Positions 21,984 to 33,300 of a DNA stretch of 64,000 nt are shown in pieces; the stretch's first letter is position 1, and every line of letters begins with the position of its first letter. Location: contig OZ024785.1 of the NCBI GenBank assembly GCA_964017065.1, positions 11,239,086-11,303,085 on the forward strand, written 5' to 3'. The notes under the pieces are model-generated. The model made no database searches. It had not been told where the DNA came from and saw only the letters and a program-made list of their open reading frames with translations. Made by a program: the position numbers and the translations under genes. The DNA comes from Haliclona indistincta. Its lineage: Eukaryota; Porifera; Demospongiae; Haplosclerida; Chalinidae.

Positions 21984-22949
21984 ATGCCAACAGCTTATTC
22001 AGACGATCTGCGTTGGCGAATTGTTTGGCTTCGAATCGCTAAAGATAAGAGTCCGAGCGAGATCGCGGACCTGCTGTGTGTTAGCGAGAGTACCGTCGGC
22101 CGTTTCACGTCGAGATTTTACGCAAGCGGATCTGTATCGCCTACTGAATACCACCATGGACCGGACAAGCTGTTGGATGAATTTGAGCAAGTCACACTAA
22201 TGCACTGCTTGCTGGATAACCCTAGCATGTACTTGACTGAACTGCGTGATGCACTATTTGAAGCCAGTGGAAGAGATGTACACTTATCAACCATCTGCAG
22301 GACAGTTCATCGCCTTGGCTTTACCCGTCAGAAGCTCAGAAAGATAGCCATCCAACGAAGCGAAGAACGACGTGGAGAATTTGCTGCTGAGATAGACTTT
22401 TTAGACCCAGACATGTTTGTATGGCTGGATGAGACAGGATTTGATCGTCGCAATAATATACGTCGCTACGGCTATGGTCTCAGAGGCATGACTCCAGTCG
22501 ATCATCAGCTGCGAATAGGAGGGAAGAGAGTATCAGCTATTGGAGTAATGAGCACACGAGGAGTTGAAGATGTGTACATTCATGAGGGCACTGTTGATGG
22601 AGAGGTTTTTGAGGACTTTGTTCGCACTACACTAGTACCTACACTGCAACCGTTCAATGGAACGAACAGTCGATCAGTAGTAATACTGGACAATGCATCT
22701 ATACATCATTTGGATTGTATTTATGACATCATAACCAGCTCAGGTGCACTTATACGCTATCTTCCTCCATATAGTCCTGATTTGATGCCCCTAGAAGAGG
22801 TTTTTTCAAAAGTCAAATCATTTATTCGAGCTAATGAACACATATTTCTTACTACGTCATCTGCTAGACTTTTAGTAGCAATGGCATTTGCAAGTGTTAC
22901 ACAAGAAGACTGCACTGGTTACATTCGACATTCTGGATATATTGCATAG
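21984..22949 (+). CDS. DD34E transposase, IS630/Tc1 type
   Basis: The 321-residue protein starts at ATG 21984. The frame is open 44 codons further upstream, but that stretch overlaps the subterminal repeat, so the internal Met is preferred. Residues 1-110 hold helix-turn-helix motifs (SPSEIADLLCVSESTVGRFT, then LSTICRTVHRLGFTRQKLRK). The DDE core shows FVWLDETGFDRR, VVILDNASIHH and YLPPYSPDLMPLEEVFSKVK; the spacing from the second Asp to the first Glu of the last motif is 34 residues. All three catalytic residues are present and there is no intron, stop or frameshift. It should bind the terminal repeats and cut and paste the element at TA sites. Its partner gene converges from the right. This could also be a domesticated gene, but the flanking repeats argue for a live or recent transposon. 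Confidence 0.85.
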   Translation: MPTAYSDDLRWRIVWLRIAKDKSPSEIADLLCVSESTVGRFTSRFYASGSVSPTEYHHGPDKLLDEFEQVTLMHCLLDNPSMYLTELRDALFEASGRDVHLSTICRTVHRLGFTRQKLRKIAIQRSEERRGEFAAEIDFLDPDMFVWLDETGFDRRNNIRRYGYGLRGMTPVDHQLRIGGKRVSAIGVMSTRGVEDVYIHEGTVDGEVFEDFVRTTLVPTLQPFNGTNSRSVVILDNASIHHLDCIYDIITSSGALIRYLPPYSPDLMPLEEVFSKVKSFIRANEHIFLTTSSARLLVAMAFASVTQEDCTGYIRHSGYIA

Positions 22950-23085
22950 CATTCTGTAAACATGGTTCAGAGTTTTAGTAATACACATGATTGTGTTGTG
23001 TTTGATTGTTGAATGTTTCAAGTGATTATTGGGTCAATTTGGGTGTATGCATGCACATGAATATGACAGTGATCATGAGTAGTGA

Positions 23086-24054
23086 CTACTGAGTGATGGG
23101 CGTGTTTATCTGACGCATTTGTTCCACCACAAACTTTCTCTGTTCTTCATACTCTGTTGCTGTGAGTGCGCCCATTTCAAAGAGTGAATGTATTTCTCTA
23201 ATTTGTTCCAGATACTTGCTACGAAGGGTTACCTGACTCATCTTGCTGGGAGAATCAGCAGCAGAAGGAGCAGATGGAGTGGTAGCAACATTGTGCTTCA
23301 TTGCATCACTAATAGTGTTGGCCAGCCCAGAGAATGCTTCAGTTAATGTTGACCCAGACGATCTTCTCGACTTTCCACCATTGAACAGAGGAGAGCTAGG
23401 CGGTTCATCTGTGCTAGAATGCGTTTCTGCTAGTATTGCCTCGGCCCAAAATGTGTATTGCATGGCATTGTACTTAGGACCATGTTTAGCCTGCAACGAC
23501 TCTCTTAGCTCTCTTTGCCTTGCTTTCCTTAATTCAGCAGCAGACACACCCTTAGGTTTCTTTTTCCTGTAAATTAACATTCCATAGTGTTAACAGTAAA
23601 CAAAATGACAAGTTTACCCTGTGAGATCATTTTCGACATCATCTGCAATATCTGATGGCCTTCTTCTCTTCTTGTTTACTTCTGGTGATGCCGACAGTGC
23701 CCAAAAGGTAAGTCCATCACAGTTTCTTATGATGGTCACTGCATCATATAGATCTTTGTCGTTGTTAATCCACAGTTTTTTAGATCGGTGGAAGTATCCT
23801 AACTTAAAATCTAATGTGTGTGGCAAATTTGCCTCTTCTCCACATTGAGCGAAGACTTCTTGCTTCAGATCCTCTACAGTTAAGAGTTCGTCAGGCATCA
23901 CGTCGCGAAGAGTATACATGGTGAAGTTTTTTTTATTCGAAGGACTGAGCACTTTTAGATAGAGAGAACAACTAGATTGAACGTCAACAGACGACAGCTC
24001 AGCCAGCTCAGTTGAGTTGAGCTGGGTTAAAAGATCCAAGTCTGTAGAACTCAT
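23086..24054 (-). CDS. Transposon accessory protein, PB1/ubiquitin-like plus C-terminal helical motif
   Basis: Two exons: 24054-23618 and 23566-23086, with a 51-bp intron (GT at 23617, AG ending at 23567). The joined frame is intact and gives 305 residues. Residues about 30-120 (MYTLRDVMPDELLTVEDLKQ, then LDFKLGYFHRSKKLWINNDK) look like a ubiquitin-like or PB1 fold: alternating strands, a Leu-rich helix, then an acidic loop. A basic patch KKRRRPSD and KKKPKG follows. The C-terminus (YLEQIREIHSLFEMGALTAT, then EYEEQRKFVVEQM) resembles a SHOCT-like short helical motif. I recall related uncharacterised proteins in sponges and corals but no known function. Its place inside the terminal repeats makes it cargo or an accessory factor of the transposase. 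The basic patch could be a nuclear localisation signal (inference). Confidence 0.75.
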
Positions 24055-24229
24055 CGCAGCTGTTGTAGGTGGCAGGACAAACAGTCTGAGACTCCGAGAG
24101 CTGCTACGTAGCTGGCTATGTAGTACTAGCTAGTCCATATCCACGCGCCGTTGTGGTTTTACGCACGTGCGCAATAGAGGAAACGCCCATTTTTCATTTG
24201 CACGGTCAAGCAACTTGCAAAGCTCTGTA

Positions 24230-25860
24230 TGTTTCACGACATTTTAGCGGAGATATATGTTGGTCTTACTGATGATGAGTGCCTGAGACTGGCATCCCGG
24301 CATAACGTCAATGGCCATTTCATTCATACAATGAATCACTGGGATTAAGTAAGCAGACAAGCGTACGTATGTGTGTGTCTGTGTGTACATGTGCATGTGT
24401 GCGTGTCAGGCTATGCTGATTTATGTAGCACACTAAAAGGGCAAAAGACTTCACAAAAGAGCCTTATGACTAAACCAGTATTCAAACAACAGAATTTATA
24501 GCCAATTAAGTCACTTGACAAAGAATTCCAGGTAATGATCAAACAACAAATAAAATAAAATATGAAATCAAATAAAATAATTGGACAAGTAAAAAATAAT
24601 TATGTTTAATATCAGACATCACAGGTATTATGATGCCTGTGATGATGATGTAGAGCTTCATGCTCCTTTTAAAAGACGGTTCATGCTGAAGGATTTGAAG
24701 GCAATATGCATGCCAACAGCTATACTGACTTACAAGATTATTTCTACCGTAGGAAGATGATATCATTCTGTGGAAAGTGGAGAAACTATTACAAACAAAA
24801 AGAAAAGTAAAGCCGAACAAGCGCTACTCTAATTGACTATATTGTACTGCTCTCTTGTCAATACTATAGTGTACTCTTGTCAATGAATCATTAATACTAA
24901 TAATTTTAAATGTTTTTGATGAAATTTTACAAATGCACATCTATAGAGTTTTCATATAGTTTTCACACAGTATTTACATAAATTTCCAACATTTTTTGCT
25001 AGATTTTGGACGCTTAATTCATATGATTTTCAGGTACAATTTCAACACTTTTCATCATTTTACATTCATGCAGTAGTGAAGCATGCCACACGCAAGTGAA
25101 CTTGTGCATGATGGTACCACTACAGCTGCAACATGATTAAATTTTATTACTATTAGCCGATTTTCTTGATCCAACCGGATGTCTGCTCCTAATGGCCTGG
25201 AATTCGATTGAGTTGGTTATAAATAGCAACATTTTACGATGCTCTTTGTATCATGACCTGAAAATAATGCGATTTGCAATTATAAAAGATATCGGTTTGT
25301 TCAAGTGTGCACTAATGTTAGCCTGAATTTTTGAACCAGCCACTACATTGGATCAGCTACAATGCTAAAAACAAGGTGCAGTAGTATATCTCAGAAAGTG
25401 AATTGAATTGTATCGGGTGAGAAGGAACAGTCCGCTATTGCATACTGTGCATTGAGTCTAGATTTATACAGTAGCTAAATTGTCCCCAGACAATGCATGT
25501 ACATTGATAAGGGCTCTTGGCAGGTTGCTTTCAGCAGCTTGTCTGATTATCCTACACCTGTCAGACATTAAAGTGGCAGCAAAATTATATTCATACTCTG
25601 GTTTTGTAAATCATAGAATGTTAATGTATGAGGGCAGTGCATAAAAAGTGGATTCTCACAATTAAGTTGGGATTTAAATGAGGGAAGTGATGAACATGCT
25701 GTGTGATAACGAGTTTGGTCACTGTGTGCAATCAGCACAGGAGGTTAGTTGACAATAGGAAATATAGCTATAATCATGTGATTTGTCTTTGCAGCCTGCT
25801 ATATTGAATGCAATAATTTTGGCTTAAGGTCCTAGTTCTTGGCAGAGCTGATTATGACAG
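24230..25860. other. AT-rich non-coding stretch
   Basis: No convincing coding frame, inverted terminal repeat or tandem array was found. A (GT)n-like run lies at 24366-24410. The 24539-24820 minus-strand frame is hydrophobic low-complexity sequence and was not accepted. Confidence 0.4.
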
Positions 25861-25867
25861 CACTGTG

Positions 25868-26050
25868 ACAGTTATAGCTATACTCCAGCTATTACACAAG
25901 ATACTCCCAGTATACTCTGCAGATATTTCAGCTATACTCCGCAAGATACTCCGGTCCGGCTATACTCCGACGGTTTTACTTCGAAGGCTATATTCAAGAT
26001 ACTCCAGCTATACTCCAGCTATATTCACTGGTATAGCCGAGCTATACCAG
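25868..26050. repeat. Degenerate tandem repeat of TATACTCC words
   Basis: Units such as agctatactccagctat and caagatactcc recur about ten times over 180 bases, with short inverted copies at the end (ggtatagccgagctatacc). The period is irregular, between 12 and 30 bases. Confidence 0.5.
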
Positions 26051-26091
26051 TGAGTTACAATTCTTTGTCTTTGAATTAATTATCAGTTGCT

Positions 26092-26440
26092 GATTTTATA
26101 GTGGCAACACCGTTGACAAGATCCTGCAAGCGACGGGCGGCAATTGAGCAGGAAGCAAGTGCTACAACGGACGATATCAATAACGGTGATTTGTACTGTT
26201 GTCGTGCATGCATCATGAAGTTGCATATGCGCATTATTGATGATACTTTAGCTGCTCAAAATAATTTTATTTGGTAATAAGTTCGGCTCAGTTGACGTGA
26301 TCGCCGCTTCGCGAGGCGGCATCGAGCGATAGTTTAGTAATGTTGATCATAGGTCATGTCTGTACTAGTGTTTCTTTCGTGTTTAGGGAGTTTCGATCAA
26401 TTCAGTTGAAGCAACGACGAGGATACAATTATACCTTTGA
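26092..26440 (+). pseudogene. Fragment related to the gene at 55.56-57.5 kb
   Basis: The stretch encoding AIEQEASATTDDINNGDLYC matches VLEAATAAEAEINNGDLCIY near 55730-55790. About 210 bases on, gggagtttcgatcaattcag matches gggagcttcgaccaattcag at 55934. Both copies therefore keep the order of two exons. Between them is an imperfect GC-rich hairpin (gccgcttcgcgaggcggc). No complete frame survives. Confidence 0.4.
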
Positions 26441-26797
26441 GTTCACTCATACACAGAATCGTGAACATTACTGTATACAACGGGTATACAATAGTTATTA
26501 ATGAGTATCATAATTTATTTGATATAATTATCATAATTAATAACATTTGTGGTTAAAAGGCTTCTGAGGATAGACATCCTTGCCTGTAACCGTATTTCTC
26601 AAAATTTAACCTTTCCACTTCCTTTCAAAGCCTTTTATTTTCTTCTAACATCTAACGTCTCTTTTTCGTCTTCTCTACTCCTTTCCCTTTGCCAGGGCAA
26701 CCTGATGGTATTCCCAATAGCAAGTACAAACTCTAGCCGACTCACGTGCACATTCGTTTGGCGTAAACTGTAGAATGTTATTATAAATGGTGTTTAA

Positions 26798-27824
26798 GGT
26801 GGGACCGGCCCCAAAAATCACCTCTTGTATTTCTTTCATTTTAGACTATATTGTTGAGTTTGTTAATAATAATGAGATCCTCAAGTAGAATTTAGGAAAA
26901 CTGAATGGTTGCTGAGATATTTACGTGCAAAGATTGGTGTATTATTACACAAAGGAATGCAATTAATTAATATGAATGTATGATTTGACCACACAAATCA
27001 CTTGTGCACACAATTCAAGGCTTCTGGCGACTTCTGTGGGCTAAAGCTAGCCTTGGGTTAGGCTTCTGCATCATAAGAGCTGGTTTAGAAGGATATGAAA
27101 CATACTGTTTATCTATTCATTGTACTGTAATTGCATTCCAGACGGTGGGAGGAGCTAGCTGTGCAACCACAGCTGTGGTTTGTTATCATAGCTGCTACAG
27201 GACTTGTAGAGTCCATGGCGCCGTCCAATGTACGATCTTGTACGTGGGGGAATGGCTATCAGCAGTGATCGTCTCCCAGCAAACAGCGCGCTTTCTAGCC
27301 TGTTTAAAGGCCCGTGAAACGAAGACAACCGCGCACACTGTTTCTTAGCTGCTCCATAAGTCTCGAGTGTAACACTCATGGCGTCTCAGACTTGGCCAAC
27401 ACGAAGTCGATAAGTAAAGCTAAGTTTTCAGCCGAAGCCGCAGCTGTAACTGTATTGCTGGCTGAACCAGCTGTCGTTCTATAAACTTTTGTTTTAGTGC
27501 GCTAAAATCCCAACGCAACTGTTTTACATTGCGGCTTCTGCTAGATCTCAAGCTCTTTTTGATCTGAATCGATGGTGAACTATAAAGAGAGGTGCCTGAC
27601 TTTCTAGCAAGCAAAAAGGAGAAAATTAAAAAAAACAGTTGATCATTGCTAAGTGCTGTAGTGCCTCTTCTGCTGATCTGAATAATTATAAAATCAACTA
27701 TTTCAGTGATCAATGCTTGAACAAAAGACTGAATTAATCTGATCTTAGTGCTTTCTTTAACTTTAAAGTTACAAAGAATTTTGTGAAAAATAAATATTTT
27801 CACACCTTTGGGGCCGGTCCCACC
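26798..27824. mobile_element. TTAA-flanked non-autonomous element, 1027 bp
   Basis: GGTGGGACCGGCCCCAAA at 26798-26815 has a perfect inverse partner at 27807-27824, and each end is bordered by TTAA (26794-26797 and 27825-27828). TTAA duplication is used by piggyBac and by Kolobok elements. The GG start fits Kolobok somewhat better than the usual piggyBac CC/CA start, but this is not decisive. The interior has no recognisable protein. The ends differ from those of the piggyBac at 29618-33307, so that element is probably not its source. Confidence 0.8.
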
Positions 27825-27860
27825 TTAATTGTTCAATTAAACTGAGTTAACAACAGAGGT

Positions 27861-28439
27861 GTGCCACTGCTCATCCTTAAACTCAACCTTTGTATCTCAC
27901 GTGATCTCACACACGGTTTGTCATCAGTTTCTTGCTCTCACTCTCTATGTCGTCACTCGTCTGCAGATGGCTCCCGAAGCGTCCTTCAAGCTAATCCAGC
28001 CATCACGGGCAATGCCGCGGGCGACCTGTCCTCTAGGCCACCCCCGGCTCTCATCCCTGTGGTACTGGCTCCCCACTCGTTACTCCCCATCGCGTTCACC
28101 CTTCCTGCCTCGGCCCCGTCAAGATCAACGTGGCTGACGGTCCCGGTAATTCCTCCTCAGCTACTTCCCCCCAGCCACACAGTGCAGCCAGCCGTATCTG
28201 CAGCAATGCTCCTGCCTCCTGCATCTTCCTCGGCTCCACCCACTCAGCCTTCCTTCCAGGACATCATGGGAGCTGTTCGTCAAGCACTGGGCATAGCCCC
28301 TCAGACCTCTCTAGGTGTGGCCCAAACTACAACACCCTCAACGGTTGCAGGGCTTCCTCCTCCTATACCACCCCTTATGTCTACTGCTCCGTTCGGGAGC
28401 TCAGTGCCACCACAAAGTACCTATTTCAGCTTCTCTTGA
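27861..28439 (+). pseudogene. Proline/serine-rich ORF, unrecognised
   Basis: The frame encodes 192 residues rich in Pro, Ser, Ala and Thr (PPQLLPPSHTVQPAVSAAML, then FQDIMGAVRQALGIAPQTSL). Such composition is common in the N-terminal parts of retroelement or DIRS/Crypton-type ORFs and in disordered regions. The helical stretch QDIMGAVRQALG is the only domain-like part. It is immediately followed by a DDE transposase relic in a different frame. No function is assigned. Confidence 0.35.
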
Positions 28440-29915
28440 GCCTCATGTACAATAAAGCAAGGTATTTCTGCTATTATGCAAGATTGTACAAACCAACCAC
28501 TGGAAGAGAGAGAGTCCAAGACCAAGGCAAATTCATCTGCCGGAGTTTCTGCAAAGCAATTGCTGCGTTCGACTCCAACTGTTGAAGAACCTATAACAGA
28601 AGCAGACAATACAACACTACATTCTGTTTTCAAACAAAGCAGAACTGGATTTGATACTGCAACACAGCGTAACACATGCAGCTCAGGTTGCTTCTGAGTG
28701 TATGCAGTTTTCTCCAGAGACAGTGCGTCGGTGGGCAACGTCCTACTTCTCCGAACTTCATCACAAGTTTGAGTCTTGTCCAGACAATGTGACAGATGAG
28801 ATAATCGAGAACCACCTCTCTTCAGAGCGTGGCCACAGTCACAGTTGTCCTTCAAGCCTCATCCACGAGGAGAATTTCAGCTGGCAGCAAGGAGTTTTGT
28901 ACGCGAGAATGCGTACATCAAGGGTGAACCAAACATGACGGTGGCTAGGTTTTCTGAATGGGTAGAAACAGAATATGATAACAAGATAAATACAGAAACA
29001 GTACGCAGGTGGCTTTATGAGCTAGGATTTTCAAGGGTCCATCATCAAAAGGGTATGTATTTTGATGGACACGACGACAGAGAATGATGTCGTCCAGTAC
29101 AGAAATGACTTTTTGACCAAAATGGAGGAACTGGACAAGAAGTCAATCTCTTACAATGGTGAAGTTCCAGAATTGGAAAATAACGAATTACCCCTAATTA
29201 GAGTGGTGCATCACGAGAGCACGTTTAATGCAAATTGCGATCAATCATATTTTTTGGGGGATGACAGCACTAACGCTATACGCCAAAAATCACTCGGGGC
29301 AGGAATCATGGTGTCTGATTTTGTTGATGAGATCAATGGGTTTGTTCGTGATGAAGTTCAGGAAACACGTTTATTATTAGAAACACAGAAAGAGGGCTAC
29401 TTCAACAACGATCATCTCTTAGAGCAGGTGGAATGCACTATAAACATCTTTGAGCAGGTTCATCCACAAGCCAAGTGGCTTTTTCTTTTCGATAATGCTC
29501 CATCGCACAGAAAACTGGCTGAAGATGCCTTAAACGTCGATCGGATGAACGTTCATCCAGGCGACAAGCAGCCAATTATGCGTAACACCAAATGGAATGG
29601 CCAGGATCAGCAATTAACTCTCTTGACGCAATAGGCAGATATATATGCCCGCGCGCGGGTACAGCTCAACGCGGGAGGCATATATATATGCATACGCAGC
29701 AACACTCCTTTTCATTGTACACGCAACTTACCCACTGCACTTTGTGTATTAGTAAGTATACCATAGGGAAACTACCTCTTTGTAGTTGTGGTAATGATTG
29801 TCTATGTGTGGCTTTCATTGTGTAAATGTGTGGTTTTGTGATAAACAAAGTAGCTGTAATGACGTAATGTGTTGTAAACTAGTTGCAGCTGGTATTATTC
29901 AAACCAACGGTCGCT

Positions 29916-31865
29916 ATGGCTGCTAGAGCAATTCTTACAGTAGAGCAAGTGTTAGATGAGCTAGACAATGATGAAGAACTGAGTGAAGGCAGTGAAGATG
30001 AGTTTGATGGCTACTTAGAAGAGAGTGGGTTGATGGGGATTGATGATGAGGATGAAGAGACTAGTAGTAGGAGTCCAGAGAGAGATGACATGGATGTTGA
30101 GAATGAGATGGATGTTGAGAATGATATGAATGAGATGGATGATATGAATGAAATGGATGTAGAGAATGCTGCTAGTGATGATCCTTCCTTGAAAGACAGT
30201 GGTCAGATTCCGCAGTACGTGCTCCAACCAGGCCTAGCTAACACTCAGTCTGACAAGTCTCCGTTAGCTTACTTCTCCCGGTTTGTTACCCAAGCGATGC
30301 TAGAGGATATCATAGAGCAAACGAAGTTGTACAGTGAGCAGTACAAAAGCTCCAATAACGTCACAACCAAATCTCGAGTAAGCCGGTGGTTGAAGCAAGA
30401 GCCTACTGTGCCAGAGCTCTTGCGCTTCATCGCTATGATCTTGGTGATGGGGTTCATAAAATTTCCCTCCATTGAGTCCCACTGGAGCAAGTCCTGGCCT
30501 TATGTTTGTGACACATTCAGCAAAGTAAGTAGCTGTAAAAGAGTAATAACAATAATAACATAGAACTTGATACTTAGTACATTGTGTTCTTACAGGTGAT
30601 GAAACGAGACCGGTTCACAATGATGCTGAAGTTTCTTCATATCAATGATAACTCTAAGTACAGGAAGAAGGGAGAACCAGGTCACGATGCACTGTACAAG
30701 ATTCGTCCCTTTCTTGAACCACTGATCACCAACTTCCAGGCGCAATATACTCTACACAAAGAGATATCCGTAGATGAGACGATGATCAGCTATAAAGGGC
30801 GTTTGGGATTTATCCAGTACATGCCGAAAAAACCAAAAAAATGGGGGCTGAAGGCGTTTGTTCTCTCTGATGCACACACTGGATATGTTTACAACTGGCA
30901 CCTCTACATTGGTTAGTTACATTCATGTTTTATGTGTGTGCCTTACTATATACCTCATCTCATTAGGAAAAGATGACAGCCTTGGATCCATGGAAAATGG
31001 ATTGACCCATGCTGTGGTGATGAAGCTTGTCGAGCCATTGAAGAACAGGGGACACCATTGTTACACAGATAACTTCTACACTTCACCGGCACTGTTTGCT
31101 GACTTGCGCGCAAATGGTTTTGGAGCATGTGGCACACTGCGTATGAACAGAAAAGGCATTCCCGAGTCGATCAAGCCACCTATCAACAAAGGAGATACCA
31201 AAGTAGTGAATGTGGATGAGTCAATGCTAGTAATCAAGTGGTCAGATAAGAGAGAGGTAACGATACTAACAACCATTCACCAACCTGGTCACGTCGGCGT
31301 GCAGAGGCGTAACAGACATGCACCTGGTGGACGTGAAGCAGTGCAAAAGCCGGCTGCAATTGTGGAGTACAACACGTACATGGGTGGTGTTGACCGTGCC
31401 GATCAGCTCCTCTCCTACTATGGGTTTGCACATCGCACGGTCAAGTGGTGGAGGAGATTGTTCTTCTTCTTGCTAGATACAGCTGTGGTCAATAGCTACG
31501 TTCTATATTGTGAAGAACATCCTGACAAAAGGAGAAGGATGACACACGTACAATTCAGGATAGAATTGGCGAACAATTTACTTGGGCAAGCTGGAGAAGA
31601 TCCAAGTACTTCACATGGTCCGCAAGCTGATATCCTTCCTTCGTCAGCTCGTCTCACGGAACGGCATTTCCCTGACACCTTGGGAAAAACTGCAGGAGGC
31701 AAGTCAATCCAGCGCGATTGCAAAGTCTGTAGTCAGAGGAAGGGAAGGGGACGTAAGACTACAGTGTACAAGTGCAAGCAGTGCGACCTACCAATGTGCA
31801 TTGTTCCGTGTTTTGAGCTGTACCACACGAAGAAGGATCCAGCAAGATATCTAGACCCTGAATAG
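29916..31865 (+). CDS. piggyBac transposase, three exons
   Basis: Exons 29916-30524, 30596-30911 and 30967-31865 (introns of 71 and 55 bp, GT-AG, phases 0 and 1) give an open 607-residue protein; the ATG at 29916 is preferred over 29883 by its Ala-rich start. The N-terminal 90 residues are acidic with a repeated Met-Asp-Val-Glu-Asn motif. The catalytic domain shows EISVDETMISYKGRLGFIQY, CYTDNFYTSPALFADLRANG and YNTYMGGVDRADQLLSYYGF, each with its expected Asp. The C-terminus is a Cys-rich finger (CKVCSQRKGRGRKTTVYKCK, CDLPMCIVPCFELYH) as in PGBD4-type proteins, which probably binds the ends. No lesion was seen, so it may still be active. Confidence 0.9.
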
Positions 31866-31869
31866 ACAC

Positions 31870-33300
31870 ACTACATCATGACATTCATACTCACAGATCT
31901 CTCACATACTCATATTCATGCATTACCTCAACAGAAAGCCAATCTTCAAAAAGAAGTTACACAAATCCAGCTAACATACTTATTTTGCATTCCAGATGTA
32001 GTCTTGTGCTATATCGAAGTACAAGTTGAGTGAGAGAGGAAGAATAATTGCTGAATAGACTCACCATGGTGGCTAGATAGGCGACAAACAACTGTTAGAA
32101 CAACGAAGACAAAGTCCATTTTTACCCATCAACACGTGCAGTAGCTTGATCACGTGATTTGAAAAAATGGCTGACTTGTTGAGGTAGTAAACGCTGTTCT
32201 AACACCATGAAAGCGACCGTCTTCCTTATTAGAAGACCGACAAATGTTTCCAGAATGTCTAAGGTTGAATTCTAAACAACTTTGAAGGTATACAGCCCTG
32301 TACACATCGAGCAACATGGCAAAGTAGCATTCAATCTCACTCGTTCCACTTTCATCCCGTTGCTAGTGGTTTTTACAGGTCACACGCAGCTACAACGCTG
32401 TCCAAAGTTGGTTCAGAGTACAAGTTGATGTTCTGCAACACTTACATAGCTGTAGCTAACGCGCGAAACCGAGTAGAAGCGACACTAAGTGTCCAACAGA
32501 GTACAGCAACGCTTCAAACGTGATTGGAATAATGGCGTTCTGGTCTTGGCAACAAACACACTTCAAACACAATGAAATCAAATGTTGTCCTTAGTAAAAC
32601 AAACAGAGAATGTTCCTCAATGACCAAGGTCCAATACTGATCAACTTAGATAGTTGTAGATACTGTACAAACGGAGCAACTCGAGAGAGAAGTGTTCGTG
32701 TCCTACACGATCAGTTTCCAACACATGGCTAGTAGCTTTGACAGGTCACACACAGCTAAAACACTTTCCAGAGATTGACTAGGTCACAAGTAGATGTAGT
32801 ACAACACTCACAACGCTGCAGCTAGCGCGAGGAAGTAAGAAAAACGATAGAAAGTGTCCAACCAAGGGCAGCAAGTTGACTGAAATTTTTTAGTAAATAA
32901 TTATCAACATGGCGGTGTAGTCGAGGTAATAAACATGCCACGCTCGGGCAGAGGGCAACGGATGATCTCGGCAAAACTCTGCCAGTTGCTTCTACAGTCA
33001 CCAGAGTGTAGTAGTAAACAACTCTGGTAGTCCTGGTTACAGTACTTTTTGAATTACATAACGACGAAGGACGTACAACTGGACCGCGCGACCTTGACAA
33101 AACAACGAAGAGCCTTTACTCGTCACACGAAGCTTCTAAAGGAAGATCAGTGTTAGTCAGGGAGTAAACAACCATTGTATAACATTCGATTACCTGTAAC
33201 TTTCGTATGAAAGCGTCCAAACCATAAAGAAACAACAGCACCAAGGCGACGATCAAAATTCAAAACATGCATCGCGTGACGTGGGCGGAGCTCGTGCGTC
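31870..33300. repeat. Non-coding right part of the piggyBac with diverged duplication
   Basis: Two related segments lie about 366 bases apart: tgctagtggtttttacaggt at 32361 and atggctagtagctttgacag at 32725, each followed by cacac-cagcta, then a diverged region ending in gtgtccaac. CACGTG and CATGGCGG words recur. There is no supported coding frame. This is unusually long for a piggyBac flank and may be captured host DNA. Confidence 0.45.

Larger units (their letters stand above)
21838..24227. mobile_element. Two-gene Tc1/mariner-type transposon, TA-flanked
   Basis: The left end CAGACCTTTGCAAGTTGCTT (21838 onward, 23-bp match to 21860) is repeated in inverse at 24205-24227 with one mismatch. 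Each end is flanked by TA (21836-21837 and 24228-24229), the target duplication of the IS630/Tc1/mariner superfamily. The 2390-bp element holds two convergent genes separated by 136 bases: a DDE transposase on the plus strand and a two-exon gene of unknown function on the minus strand. Just inside the left repeat, TTAGGAAATAG (21861-21871) has an inverse partner at 21928-21938. Both genes are open over their full length, so this may be a young copy. Confidence 0.85.

Noticed and set aside
26280..26335. GC-rich hairpin gccgcttcgcgaggcggc as a terminator or structured RNA
   Set aside because: Eukaryotic context and a single imperfect palindrome; no further support.
26549..26773. Plus-strand frame of 74 codons
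   Set aside because: Ser/Phe/Leu-rich, pyrimidine-biased, no motif; lies next to but outside the TTAA element.
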